From Hoplostethus atlanticus (lineage: Eukaryota > Chordata > Actinopteri > Trachichthyiformes > Trachichthyidae): a stretch of 64,000 nucleotides of DNA. Shown piece after piece: positions 33,651-46,298 of the stretch (positions within the stretch are counted from its first letter, which is position 1; each line of letters starts with the position of its first letter). The translations under genes were made by a program, and so were the position numbers. The stretch lies in the NCBI GenBank assembly GCA_034670405.1, contig JAXDDX010000123.1, positions 1,299,501 to 1,363,500 on the forward strand. The letters are read 5' to 3'. The notes beneath the pieces are model-generated. The model saw only the letters and a program-made list of their open reading frames with translations, had not been told where the DNA came from and did not search any database.

Positions 33651-36377
33651 GGACCACACAAAGCAAATGGAAAAGCCAATTTCATTTAGATTTTCTTGAA
33701 AACAGTTTTGAAGTCACTGATGTTTCCAGATTTGGCACGCTACATTGTCTTGTCATGTCTGAAAACAGCAGTGAATGTACTGTAGATACAGTAACATTTC
33801 GCTATATCTGATTTACAACACCTCTTCTTGTCTGCCTTTCTACTCACAGACCATGAATGTTTTATGCCCTCTGCTGGAGTAAACACACTGTGAGTCATTA
33901 ACATTGCAGACGTGCAACAAAAAGTGACATATTTACCACTTTGGCATTTGAAATTTATGTTGAGACGAAACCTAGACCCACTTTTTAGGGGGGAAAAGTG
34001 GCAGCAGGAATATTATTTTCAACTATTTATTTTTGTTTGTTTTTCTCAGAATATGCTTGTCTTCACTATAAAATACAGTTCATGAATTAAAGAATGCATT
34101 CAAGCACCGAGGCACTGAAAGACACCGGATGATGTTTCAGAGACAGACAGCAGAACATTAAGGCATGAGCTGAGAGAGCGAGACAGCCAAGGCAACACAT
34201 TGATAGATTAATACATTAATATAGATTGATTTCATTTGACAGTATTGTGACTTGATCATTGAAAACAAAAATTGCATCTCTAAAGGGGGCAAGGGGGATT
34301 TTTCCCAGCCACGATGAAGAATACTGGAGAAAAACATGTATTTTCAGTCACAAATGATAGCAGTTTTCCTGTCCAGAATATAAACAAATCCTCCAGTAAC
34401 AGACCTTTCAGTTCAGGTGCTGACAAGCAACGCTTCATGTTAGAACCATACAATGTTCCTAACATTTGTCTCCATGGCGACCTCCTCTCTGAATCAGGCT
34501 GATATTGACTATTAAGTTAGGGGCACTGCCAAAAATACAGACAGTCTTAAAAGCTTTTGGATCATGGATTCCTGCTGGTCTGGATGTATTGATATTATGT
34601 TTTTCTGGTGAATCTGCAAAGGAGTAGAAGAAGGAATGGTTTATACCAAATTCTGATTAACTGTGTGTCGACAGTGTTAAACAGTATGTACAGAAAAGAG
34701 TGTGGGCGCACACATTTGTGCATGTGTGTGTTTAGCGAGCAAAAGACTAAGCCCTGCTCCACCTAACAGAGGTGTCTATGACAGGCATCCTGTCAATAAA
34801 GTGCTTTGAGCTCCCAAATCCAGGTCAATAAGAGACTGGGTTAGCCTGCTCCTGTTAGGGAATCTAATCCCTCTGTCTGTCAAACCACTCTCCTGACTCA
34901 CTCCCAGGTATATACACTACCTGCTCCCTACTGTGCCTACAGTCACATAATGAGTGTTTTCTACCCATCTGTTGTGACTGACTGCCATCGAATATTTCCC
35001 ATAAGGTTCCTCTATTGGAATGGTTCAGGGTACAATCCAATATGAAAAAATGTCCACGGCTAGAAAGAATGGTTTTAGAGCTGAATAGTGCGTGAGGTGG
35101 AGAGGGAGATATGTGCAGCAGTCACTGTGGTACTCGCTCTACCCCCCACAGCTGAGACTGACAGCCATCTATATCCCTCAGCATGTATGTGTTACAGAGA
35201 GTGGACAAGCCGCCCTTTCCCTGCAGGAGGGCCACTAACACCAAGCAACTAGTCTAGACGTCCTAGCCTTTTCTACAAAACCCATACCCAAAGCTGGGAG
35301 CTATTAGGAGAAGGTGGGGAGGGCACAGAGGTATTCCTATTGCTCTTTCATTTGGAAAAAAAAAACAGAATGACTTCAAGAGGGACAGGCTGGATAGTTA
35401 CAATATGGACCATGGTGATCTTATGTAATATCCCTATTCTGCTGAATAGGAACCTGTTACTCTGTGTGAAACAAACGTTTGCCAGGCTCATGTTTATATG
35501 GCTCATTTAACAATGCTGAGTACTCTATAAGGAAAAATACCCCTGTTCCAAAACTAAAACCAAAGTGAGAAGGAGGGGAGATGTGAGGGAGACCATGTAG
35601 AATGTTGACTCACCAAATGCTCAAAAATATTAAGGTGGGTTGCACCGCCAATAAAGCCAGTTCAGTTTGACATTGGGTTGATGACGTGGAACTAGATATT
35701 CTCAGGACAAAATAAACTTTTCCAGTATTTATTAGTTTGCAAATATGTCTTTGCATTATCCTTAATGACCTTGTTACACTATTACCAGACTGCTGAGACC
35801 ATAAAGTCACAGGCATGTGCACCATTCCAAAAAAACAAAAACAATAATGATTTCCACTGTTCCACTGCTCCTGTGTAGCCAGCAACAGGGTGTCACACTT
35901 TCTCTTCCGCACTGTGTAATTTTGTTCCTTCGTTTGCAGACACCAAAAAGAAACTACTTCATAGCACCAATCCCAGGAGAACCTGCTCAGACATAATAAA
36001 GTAAAGGCGTCTAAGGCAGGTATCTGAGGTATCTGTGGTAGCTGGTAGATGACTCATACAAGTGAACATGCTGAACAGGAACATTTACAATTAGAACTAG
36101 TCCTGCAGAAAAACATAATGTAATGAGTGCTTCTGAAAAAAACATCTTTACAATTGATACTGTCAAATGCCAAGGCTGAAATTGGCTGATGCTTTGAAAG
36201 CATCATTTCTATGGCAGTGACCATGTTGTTAAGGCTTTGTAACCTATATTGAGGTTAGCGATGGTGTTAATGTGCTTCTAAGCTCAGGAAATGAAACACC
36301 AATGTAGTATACACGGAACATTTATGAAATCTAAATCTCAGTGTGACAGAGTTAAGCGTTCACAGTCAGGTACTCAC

Positions 36378-36494
36378 CGCTGGGTCTTCGTCCTCAGCGA
36401 ACACGTATGTGACATGTGTTCCTTTCACTGCATTGGGTGCCACCGAGCCCTTATATAGGGCTTGGCTAAAGACAGGGGAGAAGTCATTCATGTC
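36378..36494 (-). CDS. pcdh15: pcdh15 window exon 10: EC8-9 linker and start of EC9
   Basis: This is 117 nt (39 codons), phase 0/0. [20 protein letters not shown] then [19 protein letters not shown] corresponds to human [20 protein letters not shown] and DAVKGTPITTVYAEDADPP. The linker DMNDF keeps the first Asp and the ND pair. The acceptor is CTTTTTTAG/GAC and the donor GCG/GTGAGT. Confidence 0.96.
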
Positions 36495-37494
36495 CTAAAA
36501 AAGAAAAAGATTTCATAAATACTGGGTGTTTAATATGTAGGCATACAATTTTTATTATAATAATAATAATAATAATAATGAATATAGCTGCAGCTAGCTA
36601 TTGATAACATAGCTATCATATCACAAAGCGAAAATGGTTCCGGAATTTTTATCATGTCATGAGGCAAACACATTTGTTAAGTTTGTTAAGTGCACCTACA
36701 GTGCACAGCTCCTAATAATAATAATGAAAAACAAAGCCCTATACTTTTTGTCATTTTTAACTTTGGTAATTTTAACAAAATAATTCAACATTCAATTGAG
36801 GATATTAAACATTTAAGCATTTATTAATACTGCAGATTATACTTCTAGAATAAAATATATAAAAATGTATAGGCTGTATAGGTCAATTGATCAACTGCTG
36901 CTAGTTGTGTACATCGTATGGCTAAAACACTGATATTGTCTGACAGTGTACAACACTGTTGCGTCAGCACAGCACAACATTTTCAGTTACTGTCCTACAG
37001 ACTGACGGGTATTAAAGAGAGGGCAGGAATGACGGAGGCCTAGATATTGCTTCAGTGATGGATAATGCTTGGCATTGTGAGGGTGAAATGAAATTTGCTA
37101 GTCATTTATTTTGATGACGCTGTCTGCATACTGAATGGATAATAGCAGTGGTGAAGGTTCTGCAGTAGCTACTTTGTTTGATTTCAATTAAAACTACCAC
37201 CAAGTTATTAAAATTAGGAAGTTATGGAAATTAGGAAAATTCTATCTTTCCATTAATTCACCAAGCCGAAGGCTTCACTCATCACACATAAGCATATGCA
37301 TATACTGAGCATGAATGAATACAATTATTAAGATGATACATTAACAAGAAAAATAGTATAGAACTTTTAGGTTTTTACACTGCAAAACTTTTAAATTAAA
37401 ATCAGGCTCTTCTTATATAATTGCTTTACATTTACCCAATTTAATATGTTTTAGAGGGAACTGTGCATGTAGAAAAATGAAAATATTTTAAAGT

Positions 37495-38400
37495 GTAAAA
37501 ATAAGTGATCTCTTGCATCTGTTAATTGAAGTAGGCAAGTAGAATCAGGTGTGTAATTAATTATGTATGAAGTTAACCAATCAAATGTCAGATCTTTAGG
37601 GCACAGTTTGTGTGGCACTCCTGGTCAGTGTGGTGTTACCCATGCATGTGAAAGACAAAACACTATGCTGCAATCTAAGGAGACCTCAGAGGACTCAAGG
37701 AGTGAGTTAGTGAGTCTGGGGAAGGTTATACAGTCAGATCAAAAAGATTCGGGCAGTCCACTATGAGACAAATAATATACAAATGCAGAGCATTTAACAC
37801 GACAGCGACTCTGCCTAGAAGTGGACACCCTTCTTAAATATCACCAAGAGCCACAATAAGAAATATTAAAACAACCCAAGAATAACATCCAGAGATCTAC
37901 CAGCCTCCATTGCTGCATCTGATGTCATTTTGCATCGGTCAGCAACAAGAACACTGAATAAAACAGACATTCATGCAAGGAAGAAGCCTCTACGGTCTAA
38001 AAAGAAAAAAACTGCCTGTCTTCAGTTTCCCAGAGACCACCAAAACAAACTGAACAAACCTGAAGATTTCTGGAAGTCTGTTCTGTGGACAGATGAGTCC
38101 AAATTGAATTGTTTGGTTGCAATCAAAAATGCCATGTTTGGCGACAACCCAACTCTACAAAACCAAAATAACCACCATAATAATCACTGCAGTCACGCAT
38201 GGCGGTGGGAGTGTCATGGTCTGGGGCTGTTTTTCTAACTCTGGACCTGGACGACTCAGGGAACCATGAATTATGAGGGATACCAGAGAATTCATGAACT
38301 GAACTTATAGAGTATTCCACAAAGATAACTCAACAAAGAGGCACGTTCTTGGCCGCAGCTGGTGCTGGATGCAGGGAGAACCAGCCCACACCTCACTCAC
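37495..38400 (+). pseudogene. Decayed Tc1/mariner transposon with broken transposase
   Basis: The plus strand shows Tc1-type transposase signatures in order. These include SLHRSATRTLNKT-like helix-turn-helix remnants, FWKSVLWTDESKLN (containing the second catalytic Asp region) and, in another frame, HGGGSVMVWGCF. The jump between frames shows at least one frameshift, and stop codons interrupt the N-terminal part. The upstream DNA also matches the usual fish Tc1 coding region in content. Terminal inverted repeats were not located and the ends are approximate. It is inactive and sits in the exon 9-10 intron in antisense to pcdh15. Confidence 0.85.
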
Positions 38401-39292
38401 ACCCACGCCTTAGTCTGCTACACTTTTCTGTGTAACTTAATGCCAATACAGTGTGTCTCAATACTACGGGTTTCCACCTCTATCAGGTATTCTTCGGATA
38501 TATGGTGTAACCATAAATGGATGTTTCCATGCCTCCTTTACTTGAACCAAACAATGACCAAAAGGGCCACAACTACATGCAATGGCAACATTAGGATACT
38601 GGAATATCAAACTACAGTAGAGGGTTGACCAATTACCATTCAAACACATGGATATATGATGAAAAACTAACTCTCAACTCTAAACTTCTGACCCTTAGAG
38701 CCAGAAAAACACCATGGCTAATGTGAAAACCCCCCATGAACTTTAGAACTACAGTAGAATACAACATGTTGCTGCTCTCCTTCTAATCTCTACATAAAAA
38801 CTCACTTCAAAACAGTTTTTGTTGGGGAGCATGTGATTCAGACAACAATAACATTGAGGATAGAATAACATCATCGCTGCTTTTAATCACCGTCAACAAC
38901 ACCATGGGCCCACAAAGAAATGAAACCTTGTTACAGTACAACCTTTGCTTTGCTGAATGAGACCGAAAAGTTGGTAGGCCATTTGAACAGCCCCCTTGAA
39001 TATCTTCTATGTATGCTGGAGCCTGATTGTTTTTTTCTCTTTACTTTTTCTGCTTTTGTCCAAGCCGTGGGCAACAGTAAGTGTTCTATAAACTCAGTGG
39101 TGAAGGGCGGTCTCACTTGGATCTATACAGAGGTTGTTATGTGTTTTCTAGCATCTATGACCCACAGCTTTTGATTTCAACAAAAAAAAAGCCTTGTTCT
39201 GATGTTGCAACTGTTCACAAGGAAGGTTGAGAACACAATGCATGATCAGGCACACTCATGTGTCCACATAAAAGATGCCTGCACGCACACAT

Positions 39293-39347
<55 letters not shown>
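39293..39347. repeat. (CA)n microsatellite
   Basis: A CA dinucleotide run of about 55 bp in the exon 9-10 intron. It produces spurious repetitive open frames on both strands. Confidence 0.95.
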
Positions 39348-39349
<2 letters not shown>

Positions 39350-40888
39350 GGTGTCTGTCTTACATTTATGAGGTGCAAAAATGGAGAAAAAAAGATTGAT
39401 TTTGAACAGCAAGACACGCAGGACACCCGATCCATCGCTGCAAGGCAGCCGACAGAAGAAACAACAAAACAAAACAAGAGGAAATCAAACACGAGTGACT
39501 TCAAACAACCCTCTGGAGGTGTCATATGAGGAGGGAAGTGGAATCACTGGAATCGGCTCCATCAGTAGTCCCCAGGATAGCCTGCGTGAATCCATTAGGC
39601 TCTCTCTAATTCATGTCTGCCATTTCAAATAGCAGACATAAGGGTTTGATAACGCTCTAACGTGCCTTATCCTATCAAACACCATTCCTGGGTGACGGCA
39701 AGAACACAAGCTCGCCCTTATCGGAGGACAAACTCACTCTACAGGTAGCCTGGCTATGTAGTGAGCCTGCTTGAATGAGCTCAGGTGCTCCCTCCCATTT
39801 TAGTCAATGTAATATGGAAAGTGTTTGTTGTACTACTCAGTGGCTAAACTCTACATTGTACGGTCACTAGGAATGGATACAGACAAAATACATACAGAGA
39901 AAAATGTGCATGGATGCACATAATACTAATTCACATTATACCCACAGACAGACACAGACACACAAACACTCAAGCACACACATGCAGTGTCACAACAGGA
40001 GGCGTCTAATCCTTTCGTTTGGATTCAGCTGTTAATCTCTTGAAAGGTTGGAAAGGGAACACAAGCTCCTGGAAATCCTGACATAATTGCAGTCACAAAG
40101 CTAATGAGTCATTCAGACCTGGAATAGCACCGGGTCTAAGGTGGATGCACATATCCATCAACATGTCTTTGTCCTGGCAAGGCGATAGAGACAGGTCGGG
40201 AGGCAATTCTTTTTTACCAATTACATTTTACTTGGGCACTGCATGTGAATATGAACACAGATTCAAGGGTAACTTTTCAAACTAGATTTCAATACAGGTC
40301 AGAGTAGGTCAGAGTTACTCTGCCAGAGGGCTTTTACTGAAGAGTATTGCGTAGTTACAACCACATCCCACGCACAAATAATTTTAAAACTCGATGTTAA
40401 AACTTGTTCTTGTTTGTATAAAAGCTGTGTATTGTAGCGTGGCTTGGCTAATACGTTTCCTGGAACGTGGAGCGACATGGAAAACCGTTGAAGGACATTT
40501 GTATTATCCATCATCTTGGTTGTGATATGAGATTGAACAATTTATTGCCCACGGTAACTTTGGCCTCAGCGTGGCTTAACTGACATGCCAGACAGTGGCG
40601 TTCTGGACCAGTCAAGGTGTGACAATCCTCTCTCAAGGTGCTAACAAATGCTGTGGCGAGAACACTTAACTCATGTTTAGCATCTTTCATATCTCGCTCA
40701 GTCAATATGGACTGCGAACGACACTTGTCACACAAACAGTGCAGTGTGCAATGTCTGTACTGCTAGTGACACTGCTAGTGACTCACAGCATATTCAGTGC
40801 TGCAGCTCCTGAGGGACAACGAGGATAGAGAAAGCATGAATACAAAACACTGGGAAGAGTGGTGGGCTGACTATCCGGGGACCCTTAC

Positions 40889-41119
40889 CGTGATGCGGAC
40901 TGTGACGGTGGCCTGTCCCGGGGGCATGATCCCTCCTTGGTCGATAGCCTCCACCTGGAAAGTGTAAGAGGTCGCCATACCCATGGCTGCCAGGTCTTCA
41001 AAGTCCAGGCTCTGCAGCACAGCTAACTCCCCTGTGACAGGGTTCAGAGAAAACAGCTCCCGGGCCGATTCAGTCTTGATCTGATACGTGACATTGGAGA
41101 ATAGGTCTGAGTCCACCGC
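40889..41119 (-). CDS. pcdh15: pcdh15 window exon 9: EC8 body
   Basis: This is 231 nt (77 codons), phase 0/0. It begins AVDSDLFSNVTYQI; NVT is a potential glycosylation site at the position of human LGANVSY. It then has LFSLNPVTGELAVLQSLDFE (human [20 protein letters not shown]) and ends MPPGQATVTVRIT (human MPPGIATVTVIVK). The acceptor is CTCTTCACAG/GCG and the donor ACG/GTAAGG. Confidence 0.96.
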
Positions 41120-42245
41120 CTGTGAAGAGGAGGAGGAAATGGAAAAGTAGAAAAAGAAGAATTATGTTGGAGGCAGATTTGTGGCGAGACAGGTGGTTAA
41201 ATGGCAAGACAGAGGAGTGAGAGGGAGATACACATATATTGATACATTGCATATAAACGTATAGGTGTGTGATGCGATGAATATAAATGTTTCTATTCAA
41301 TTCTCATTTTCTATGAATCATTAATAGGTTCTGATGAAATGAATCACAAAGGGTTTGGTTGGTCCTTTTTGCATCAAATGTTATCTCTCAAAGTAAATAA
41401 TAGTTATATGTCAGACTGCAGTGGGAAGCCATTAGAGACATGGGCACAGGGGCACATGCTGCTGCACATAGGACACATCCCCCCTCAACCCACTCCCGCT
41501 CGCTGATTGGAAGTAATATTCGGCACAGCACAGTGCGAGGCAACAAAATGAGAATGAAGTCAAGGTCCCATCAAAACTGTCTCTGTGAGACTGAGAGCCT
41601 TTGAGGTGTAGGAGCTTTGAAGTACAAATGCACAGGGAATAACATTATTCAGCGATACAAAAAAAGAGGAAATGCATAAAAAAAGAAATAAAGATGGAGC
41701 GCTGGGTAAAGGAAAAGGTAGAGAGAAAAGGTTTCACTCTGCCCAGATGATAGCTGCCTCCTGCCCACCACTGCACCTCACACACTCTCTATCCCGATGT
41801 CGCTCTTTAGCTCCGCTTAGGGGTTGAGGTGTCGTTGTCTAGGAGATTACTCACCCTCTCCTCTTGCTTCATTCCTCCCCGAGAAAGATGTCACTCAGAA
41901 TATGCCAGCAATTACCCCCCTACCCCACCCCGCTCTGCCTTTGCTCTGCATCCACAGGGTTTCCCCTTGCGTCTCCTCTTCAGTGCAAACAAGTGCACTT
42001 TGACAGTGCCGCATCTACCAAATACAGCTTCCATCAAGTTACAAGGCTTTCCAAAGTTTGTGGAGTGCTACATTAATGCTTGTCAGGAGGGAAGGAAACA
42101 TGATCCCCTTCTAAAGCCTGGTTACGACTCCTGTGGAAAAATCCAGCTTTAAGTCTCAGTTGGTTTGAGTCCAAAAATGCCAAGAGAGCTCTGACATGAA
42201 TAAAGAAAAAAAATGTTTCTCTCTCTGTTGTGTGTGAAACACTAA

Positions 42246-42838
42246 AGCCGCGTTTCCACCCAAAGTACCCGGAACTTTTACTCCCAGGAACTACTTTTCA
42301 AGGAACTAAAAGGTTCCTTGACGTATGAAAAAGCTCCACTCCAGTCCAGTAGGTGGCGGTAATGCAGAAGACTATACAACAATGATGACGCCATATAAAG
42401 CGACGGAGAGGCATCATTATTTGTGCGACACTGTAAGCACGGAGGAGATTCAAGTGGTGCTGCTGTTGATCGTGATCGTAAATGCTCAATAAGGCCCAGA
42501 CTTCGGTCCATCTGTCGTATGCTTTCTTCATGTTGATGTGTCGAAGCACAATGAACAAAAAACAAACAGTTTTTTTGATTTGCTGCAGATTTTTTAAAAT
42601 GGCGGCTGAAATAAAATGCTACGAGTACTCGACCAATCAGAAAAGTTCAGCGCTGCAAGCCCCACCCACAAAGTCCTGCACTTTTGGAAAGTACTACCCC
42701 CCGAGCAGGGACTTTTGGGGGGGGTAAAATAATGTCCCCGGGACTTAATTTAGACCCTGCTCCCTGCGGTGGAAACGCACTGAGTTCCTCCAAAGGTTCC
42801 TAGTCCCTGGGGAAAGTTCCTGCGGTGGAAACGCGGCT
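42246..42838. mobile_element. PIF/Harbinger-like non-autonomous element (MITE)
   Basis: The left end AGCCGCGTTTCCACC and the right end GGTGGAAACGCGGCT are perfect 15-bp terminal inverted repeats. Both are flanked by the 3-bp direct repeat TAA (42243-42245 and 42839-42841), the duplication size typical of PIF/Harbinger. The right part also contains a second TGCGGTGGAAACGC about 55 bp inside the end, a nested terminal motif. The interior (593 bp in all) includes the fish-repeat string AGTAGGTGGCGGTAATGC. It encodes no recognisable transposase, so it would depend on an autonomous relative. Confidence 0.75.
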
Positions 42839-42952
42839 TAAATGTTTCTGCCTGGAAGCATTTTAAACTTCAGATTGCCCCCTCCTTTGAAGTTATAGGA
42901 TGTTGAGGGAGTGATAATAAAGCATTTGTTTGAAGCTCATGGAGACATGGAT

Positions 42953-42955
<3 letters not shown>

Positions 42956-42988
<33 letters not shown>
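42956..42988. repeat. (GA)n microsatellite just past the exon 8 donor
   Basis: A 33-bp GA run, read as (CU)n in the pcdh15 transcript, about 45 nt downstream of the exon 8 5' splice site. A short CA-rich stretch lies between. Confidence 0.95.
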
Positions 42989-42990
<2 letters not shown>

Positions 42991-43033
42991 AGGAACTTTG
43001 ATGGAGAGAGCACACACATACACACAGACTTAC

Positions 43034-43339
43034 ACTTAGCTGCAGGACCACAGTGCCCACAGGGCTATTCTCAGGTACGTTCACCACATAGGTTTGTTGA
43101 GAGAAGACTGGGCTGTTATCATCAATGTCCGTGACCTGGATTGAGAGGGTCAGGGTGGTCCGCCGGGGGTACACCGCCCCGTCTGAGGCCTCAACCACCA
43201 GGTCATATTGGCTTCTCAGCTCCCGGTCAAGACGCACCACTGTGAAGATTCTGCCATTAGCGTTGACCGTGAACAAGTCAGGATGATTCACTATCCGGTA
43301 GCGCACCTGACCATTAATCCCTGCATCTGGATCCGTGGC
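43034..43339 (-). CDS. pcdh15: pcdh15 window exon 8: EC7 body, EC7-8 linker, start of EC8
   Basis: The largest exon here, 306 nt (102 codons), phase 0/0. It opens [16 protein letters not shown] with the DxDxGxNG motif (human [16 protein letters not shown]). It then has [20 protein letters not shown] (human [20 protein letters not shown]) and the canonical linker [13 protein letters not shown]8 begins [20 protein letters not shown]. The acceptor is TCTCCCTAG/GCC and the donor AGT/GTAAGT. A (CT)n run on the transcript strand follows about 45 nt into the intron. Confidence 0.97.
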
Positions 43340-43899
43340 CTAGGGAGACAGAAACAATGAGGATTGTTTTTGTGTATGGTCAAATTGCTGATAAGGGGAA
43401 GTGACCCTCAATATAAGACTCCATTAACATACAGTATATCAATAATAGCAATGACTTAGGACAGGCCCATCAGGTTGGTAGGCTGGTTCTCTCTGCATCC
43501 GACACCGGCTGAGTGTCGATTTAACCACGATTTAACCATGTTGTGTGTCTTTTCCAGTGAGTGGGAACGACCCTGAGGGCGAGCACGCTGTGATTGAGCT
43601 GGAAAGCTGCAGAGAACAAAGATTGTTGGCCTGAGTTGTGTTTTGATTATTTTTTTATTAATAAATACTGGCGTGCTGGACAGCGCAACATCCCTGTCTG
43701 TCTGTCACGACCCCAGAGTAGCAGCGAGTCCTGCTACAATGAACATGAACTTTCTTCCAAAATCAGAAACCAGAGAATCAATATTCCAATCTGTGATGTC
43801 ATGCCAAACTACATCCCAGAACAAAGAAATGAATAAATGAATGAATGACAGACAGACAGTTATGGACTTAGTGATTACATGTTTTTATTGTGATGATAC

Positions 43900-43953
43900 T
43901 TAAGTCGCTTTGGATAAAAGCGTCTGATAAATGACTGTAATGTAATGTAATGC
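43900..43953 (-). repeat. Fish dispersed repeat, ATTTAGCAGACGC family, inverted fragment
   Basis: The reverse complement reads ATTACATTACAGTCATTTAT then CAGACGCTTTTATCCAAAGC. This is the same core as the copies at 20.9 kb and 59.5 kb but in the opposite orientation and truncated. Confidence 0.75.
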
Positions 43954-44606
43954 AAATGATATCAATTCTGAACTAAAATATGTGACATCACAGACATGTA
44001 ATCACAGACATCAAAAATCGTAGGTCAAGGTCTGTCTTGTCTATGGCGAGGCAAGTGAGTGGTAAATGCTCACCAATTCTGACTGAATTGTCCTGGAGCA
44101 TCTAAATAACATATTTGAACACAGTGGAATTTCCCTTTAGAAAAATATCAGCTCTTTGGGGTTGGATGTGATCCATTACATGATCCATTACAGCTCAGCT
44201 TTATCGTCATGCCTGACATATTTACTCTGCTATCACACAGCCTTCAAGCATTAACACAGTTAACTCAGCTACAGTGCCACGACTGAAAAAATGTAAGCCG
44301 ACGCAACCCTCTTCTTCATATTAAGATTAGTGTCTTTGTCACAGACTCATGACTAATCATTTGCAAGTTCAAAGGCCAGAAGCCTTTTTATGCAAACTCT
44401 GCATTGCATCAAAGGGAAATCCTTGAATGCTAAATCACGTTTTGATAGCATGCACTTCATTCTTTATTCAGAAAAGGAAAAGCAAAAAAAATCATCAGTG
44501 ACATGGAAAGCTTGAGCAAGGCACATAGTGCTACTCCGTGATGATCCTGCAGGGGGGAAGCTTTACAAATTCCAAATCCCTTTTGGATATGACAGGTCAT
44601 TTGTAT

Positions 44607-44608
<2 letters not shown>

Positions 44609-44656
<48 letters not shown>
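44609..44656. repeat. (GA)n microsatellite
   Basis: An uninterrupted GA dinucleotide run of about 48 bp inside the exon 7-8 intron. Confidence 0.95.
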
Positions 44657-44658
<2 letters not shown>

Positions 44659-46245
44659 CTTCGATACCAAACCACATTTCCCCAACTCAGTGCAAGTAAG
44701 GGCAGCAAAAGGATCACAAAAAGGAGCAGAGGGAGAGGGTATGGTTGCTGAAAGAACATCACATCAATATGTTCATAGGGCTCACTAGTTCTCTGCAGTG
44801 AGATTACATAACATAATTCCACTTGTAGCTCTTTGCTATGTAAAGCTATGCTATGAGGTATAATCCACTTTTATCCAATTCATAGCCAATGAATCAATTA
44901 ATGATTTTGAATATCTCTGTAGGCTCCAGTGGACAAAGCATATATGGTACTTGTATACACAGAGCACAGGGCTGCAGGCTTGGTTCCAAGTTGTTTTTTC
45001 TGCCTCATGAAAAGAGCATATTCATCTTGCTTTTGGATCAACTAAAAGTTAATTAGACCTGCCACAATAAAAACTGCTGAGACCCAACTAATGTTGAAAC
45101 TTATTATTTCCTGCATGAACGACTCTGAACACCCACTACACATTGGTCACAGTCAGGCATAGAGTGGAATAAAGTTTTGTTGCTTACTTCTCACAACCAA
45201 ACCATGAAAAAATCTAACGTGATAATTAAGCAGTAATAAAAATAACGGTTAAGGGCAGTTTGTCTATGATAACACTTCCTTCACAGAATCCCTGTTATTG
45301 TAGGTATATTGACGACATGAAACGCAGCATAACCATGCCAACAGACATTTACTGTATGTAGCCTCTTGCCTCCAGAGGGTGTGACATATTAATGGTTTGA
45401 CAGCTTTATCAAGGAAGGAGGGGTAACAATACGTTTGTTAATGAATGAGTGATACCGTGTCCAACAGCCTTTCCAATTAGCGACTATGCTACATGATGCT
45501 TTTATGGTGCCACTGACATGAATGCTAATAGATTTGTCCTCCAGTCATTGCCAATCTGCATGCTTAGATTCACTAAGGACAAAGAGTATGGGCTTGCATA
45601 GCGTTGGGTATGTCAGTTAGTATATAAATGGCTTCCATAAACACGTGCAGCAATCCTGTCAGTTGTGATAGCATGGTAAATAGTCTCCAGAACAGGTGGG
45701 AACCAGTTCCAATTAGGCCATAGTGATAATCCAAAATGCATTAGGGCTAGCATTAAGCTACTTAACAGCATTATGCGTTTGCACTGCAGTCATCTTCACT
45801 GGTAGCAACTGCCTGTAGCTTGGTGTGCTGCATTAAAGCTCCCTCCCTGCAGGTAAATTCAGTGCAGTGCAGAAAAAAAAGAGCTGATTTCACACTAACA
45901 CATTACCTGCCATTTGAATGGATGATTGAGTAAACATAAATAGTAGGTGAATTCAAACTGTCTCTAAACCCTCTCCGATGCATTCCACATTCAGTTTGTC
46001 ACTTGACTTGACTAACTTGTAATAGACAAGTATTTGTACGCAAAGCAGAAGGCGAAATTCAGGCCCACAGAAAGAGTTAACATTTCTCAGCCCATCAGGT
46101 GGGGTGATGAAACACAAAGCAATTCTTAAATGTGTATGCTTAAGACCAAAACTATCCTCATCTGTTTAAAACTTTCATTCCGCTTGCCTGCCTGTACACC
46201 TTGTGGATGATTCAGATCTACAGTGAGAGTTACAAAAATGTGACA

Positions 46246-46298
46246 AAGTGACACTTTTATATGTACTAGTAGTACATAAATATATGAAAGTGTCACTT
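46246..46298. repeat. Inverted repeat / hairpin, 12-bp outer stem
   Basis: AAGTGACACTTT at the left is the exact reverse complement of AAAGTGTCACTT at the right. An inner stem (TATGTACTA with TAGTACATA) extends it around a short loop, separated by an AT-rich bulge. It may be a tiny foldback element or chance. Confidence 0.55.

Larger units (their letters stand above)
31851..36377. other. Intron between window exons 10 and 11
   Basis: About 4.5 kb. It holds a SINE fragment at 32827-32950, a diverged fish repeat tail around 33.38-33.65 kb and otherwise unique-looking AT-rich DNA. No second gene was seen. Confidence 0.65.
36495..40888. other. Intron between window exons 9 and 10
   Basis: About 4.4 kb. 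It contains a decayed Tc1/mariner element (37.5-38.4 kb), a long (CA)n at 39293-39347 and an (ATA)n run near 36558-36580. Nothing else was recognised. Confidence 0.7.
41120..43033. other. Intron between window exons 8 and 9
   Basis: About 1.9 kb. It holds the MITE at 42246-42838 and the (GA)n run near the exon 8 donor. The rest, including a C/T-rich stretch at 41750-41960, has no recognised feature. Confidence 0.7.

Noticed and set aside
39215-39529. Several overlapping frames with long Cys-Val, His-Thr or similar runs.
   Set aside because: They are translations of the (CA)n microsatellite.
44925-45060. Possible tRNA or SINE head (CTCCAGTGGACAAAGCA ... CTTGGTTCCAAG).
   Set aside because: The boxes are too diverged and there is no recognisable SINE tail, so it is not listed as a feature.
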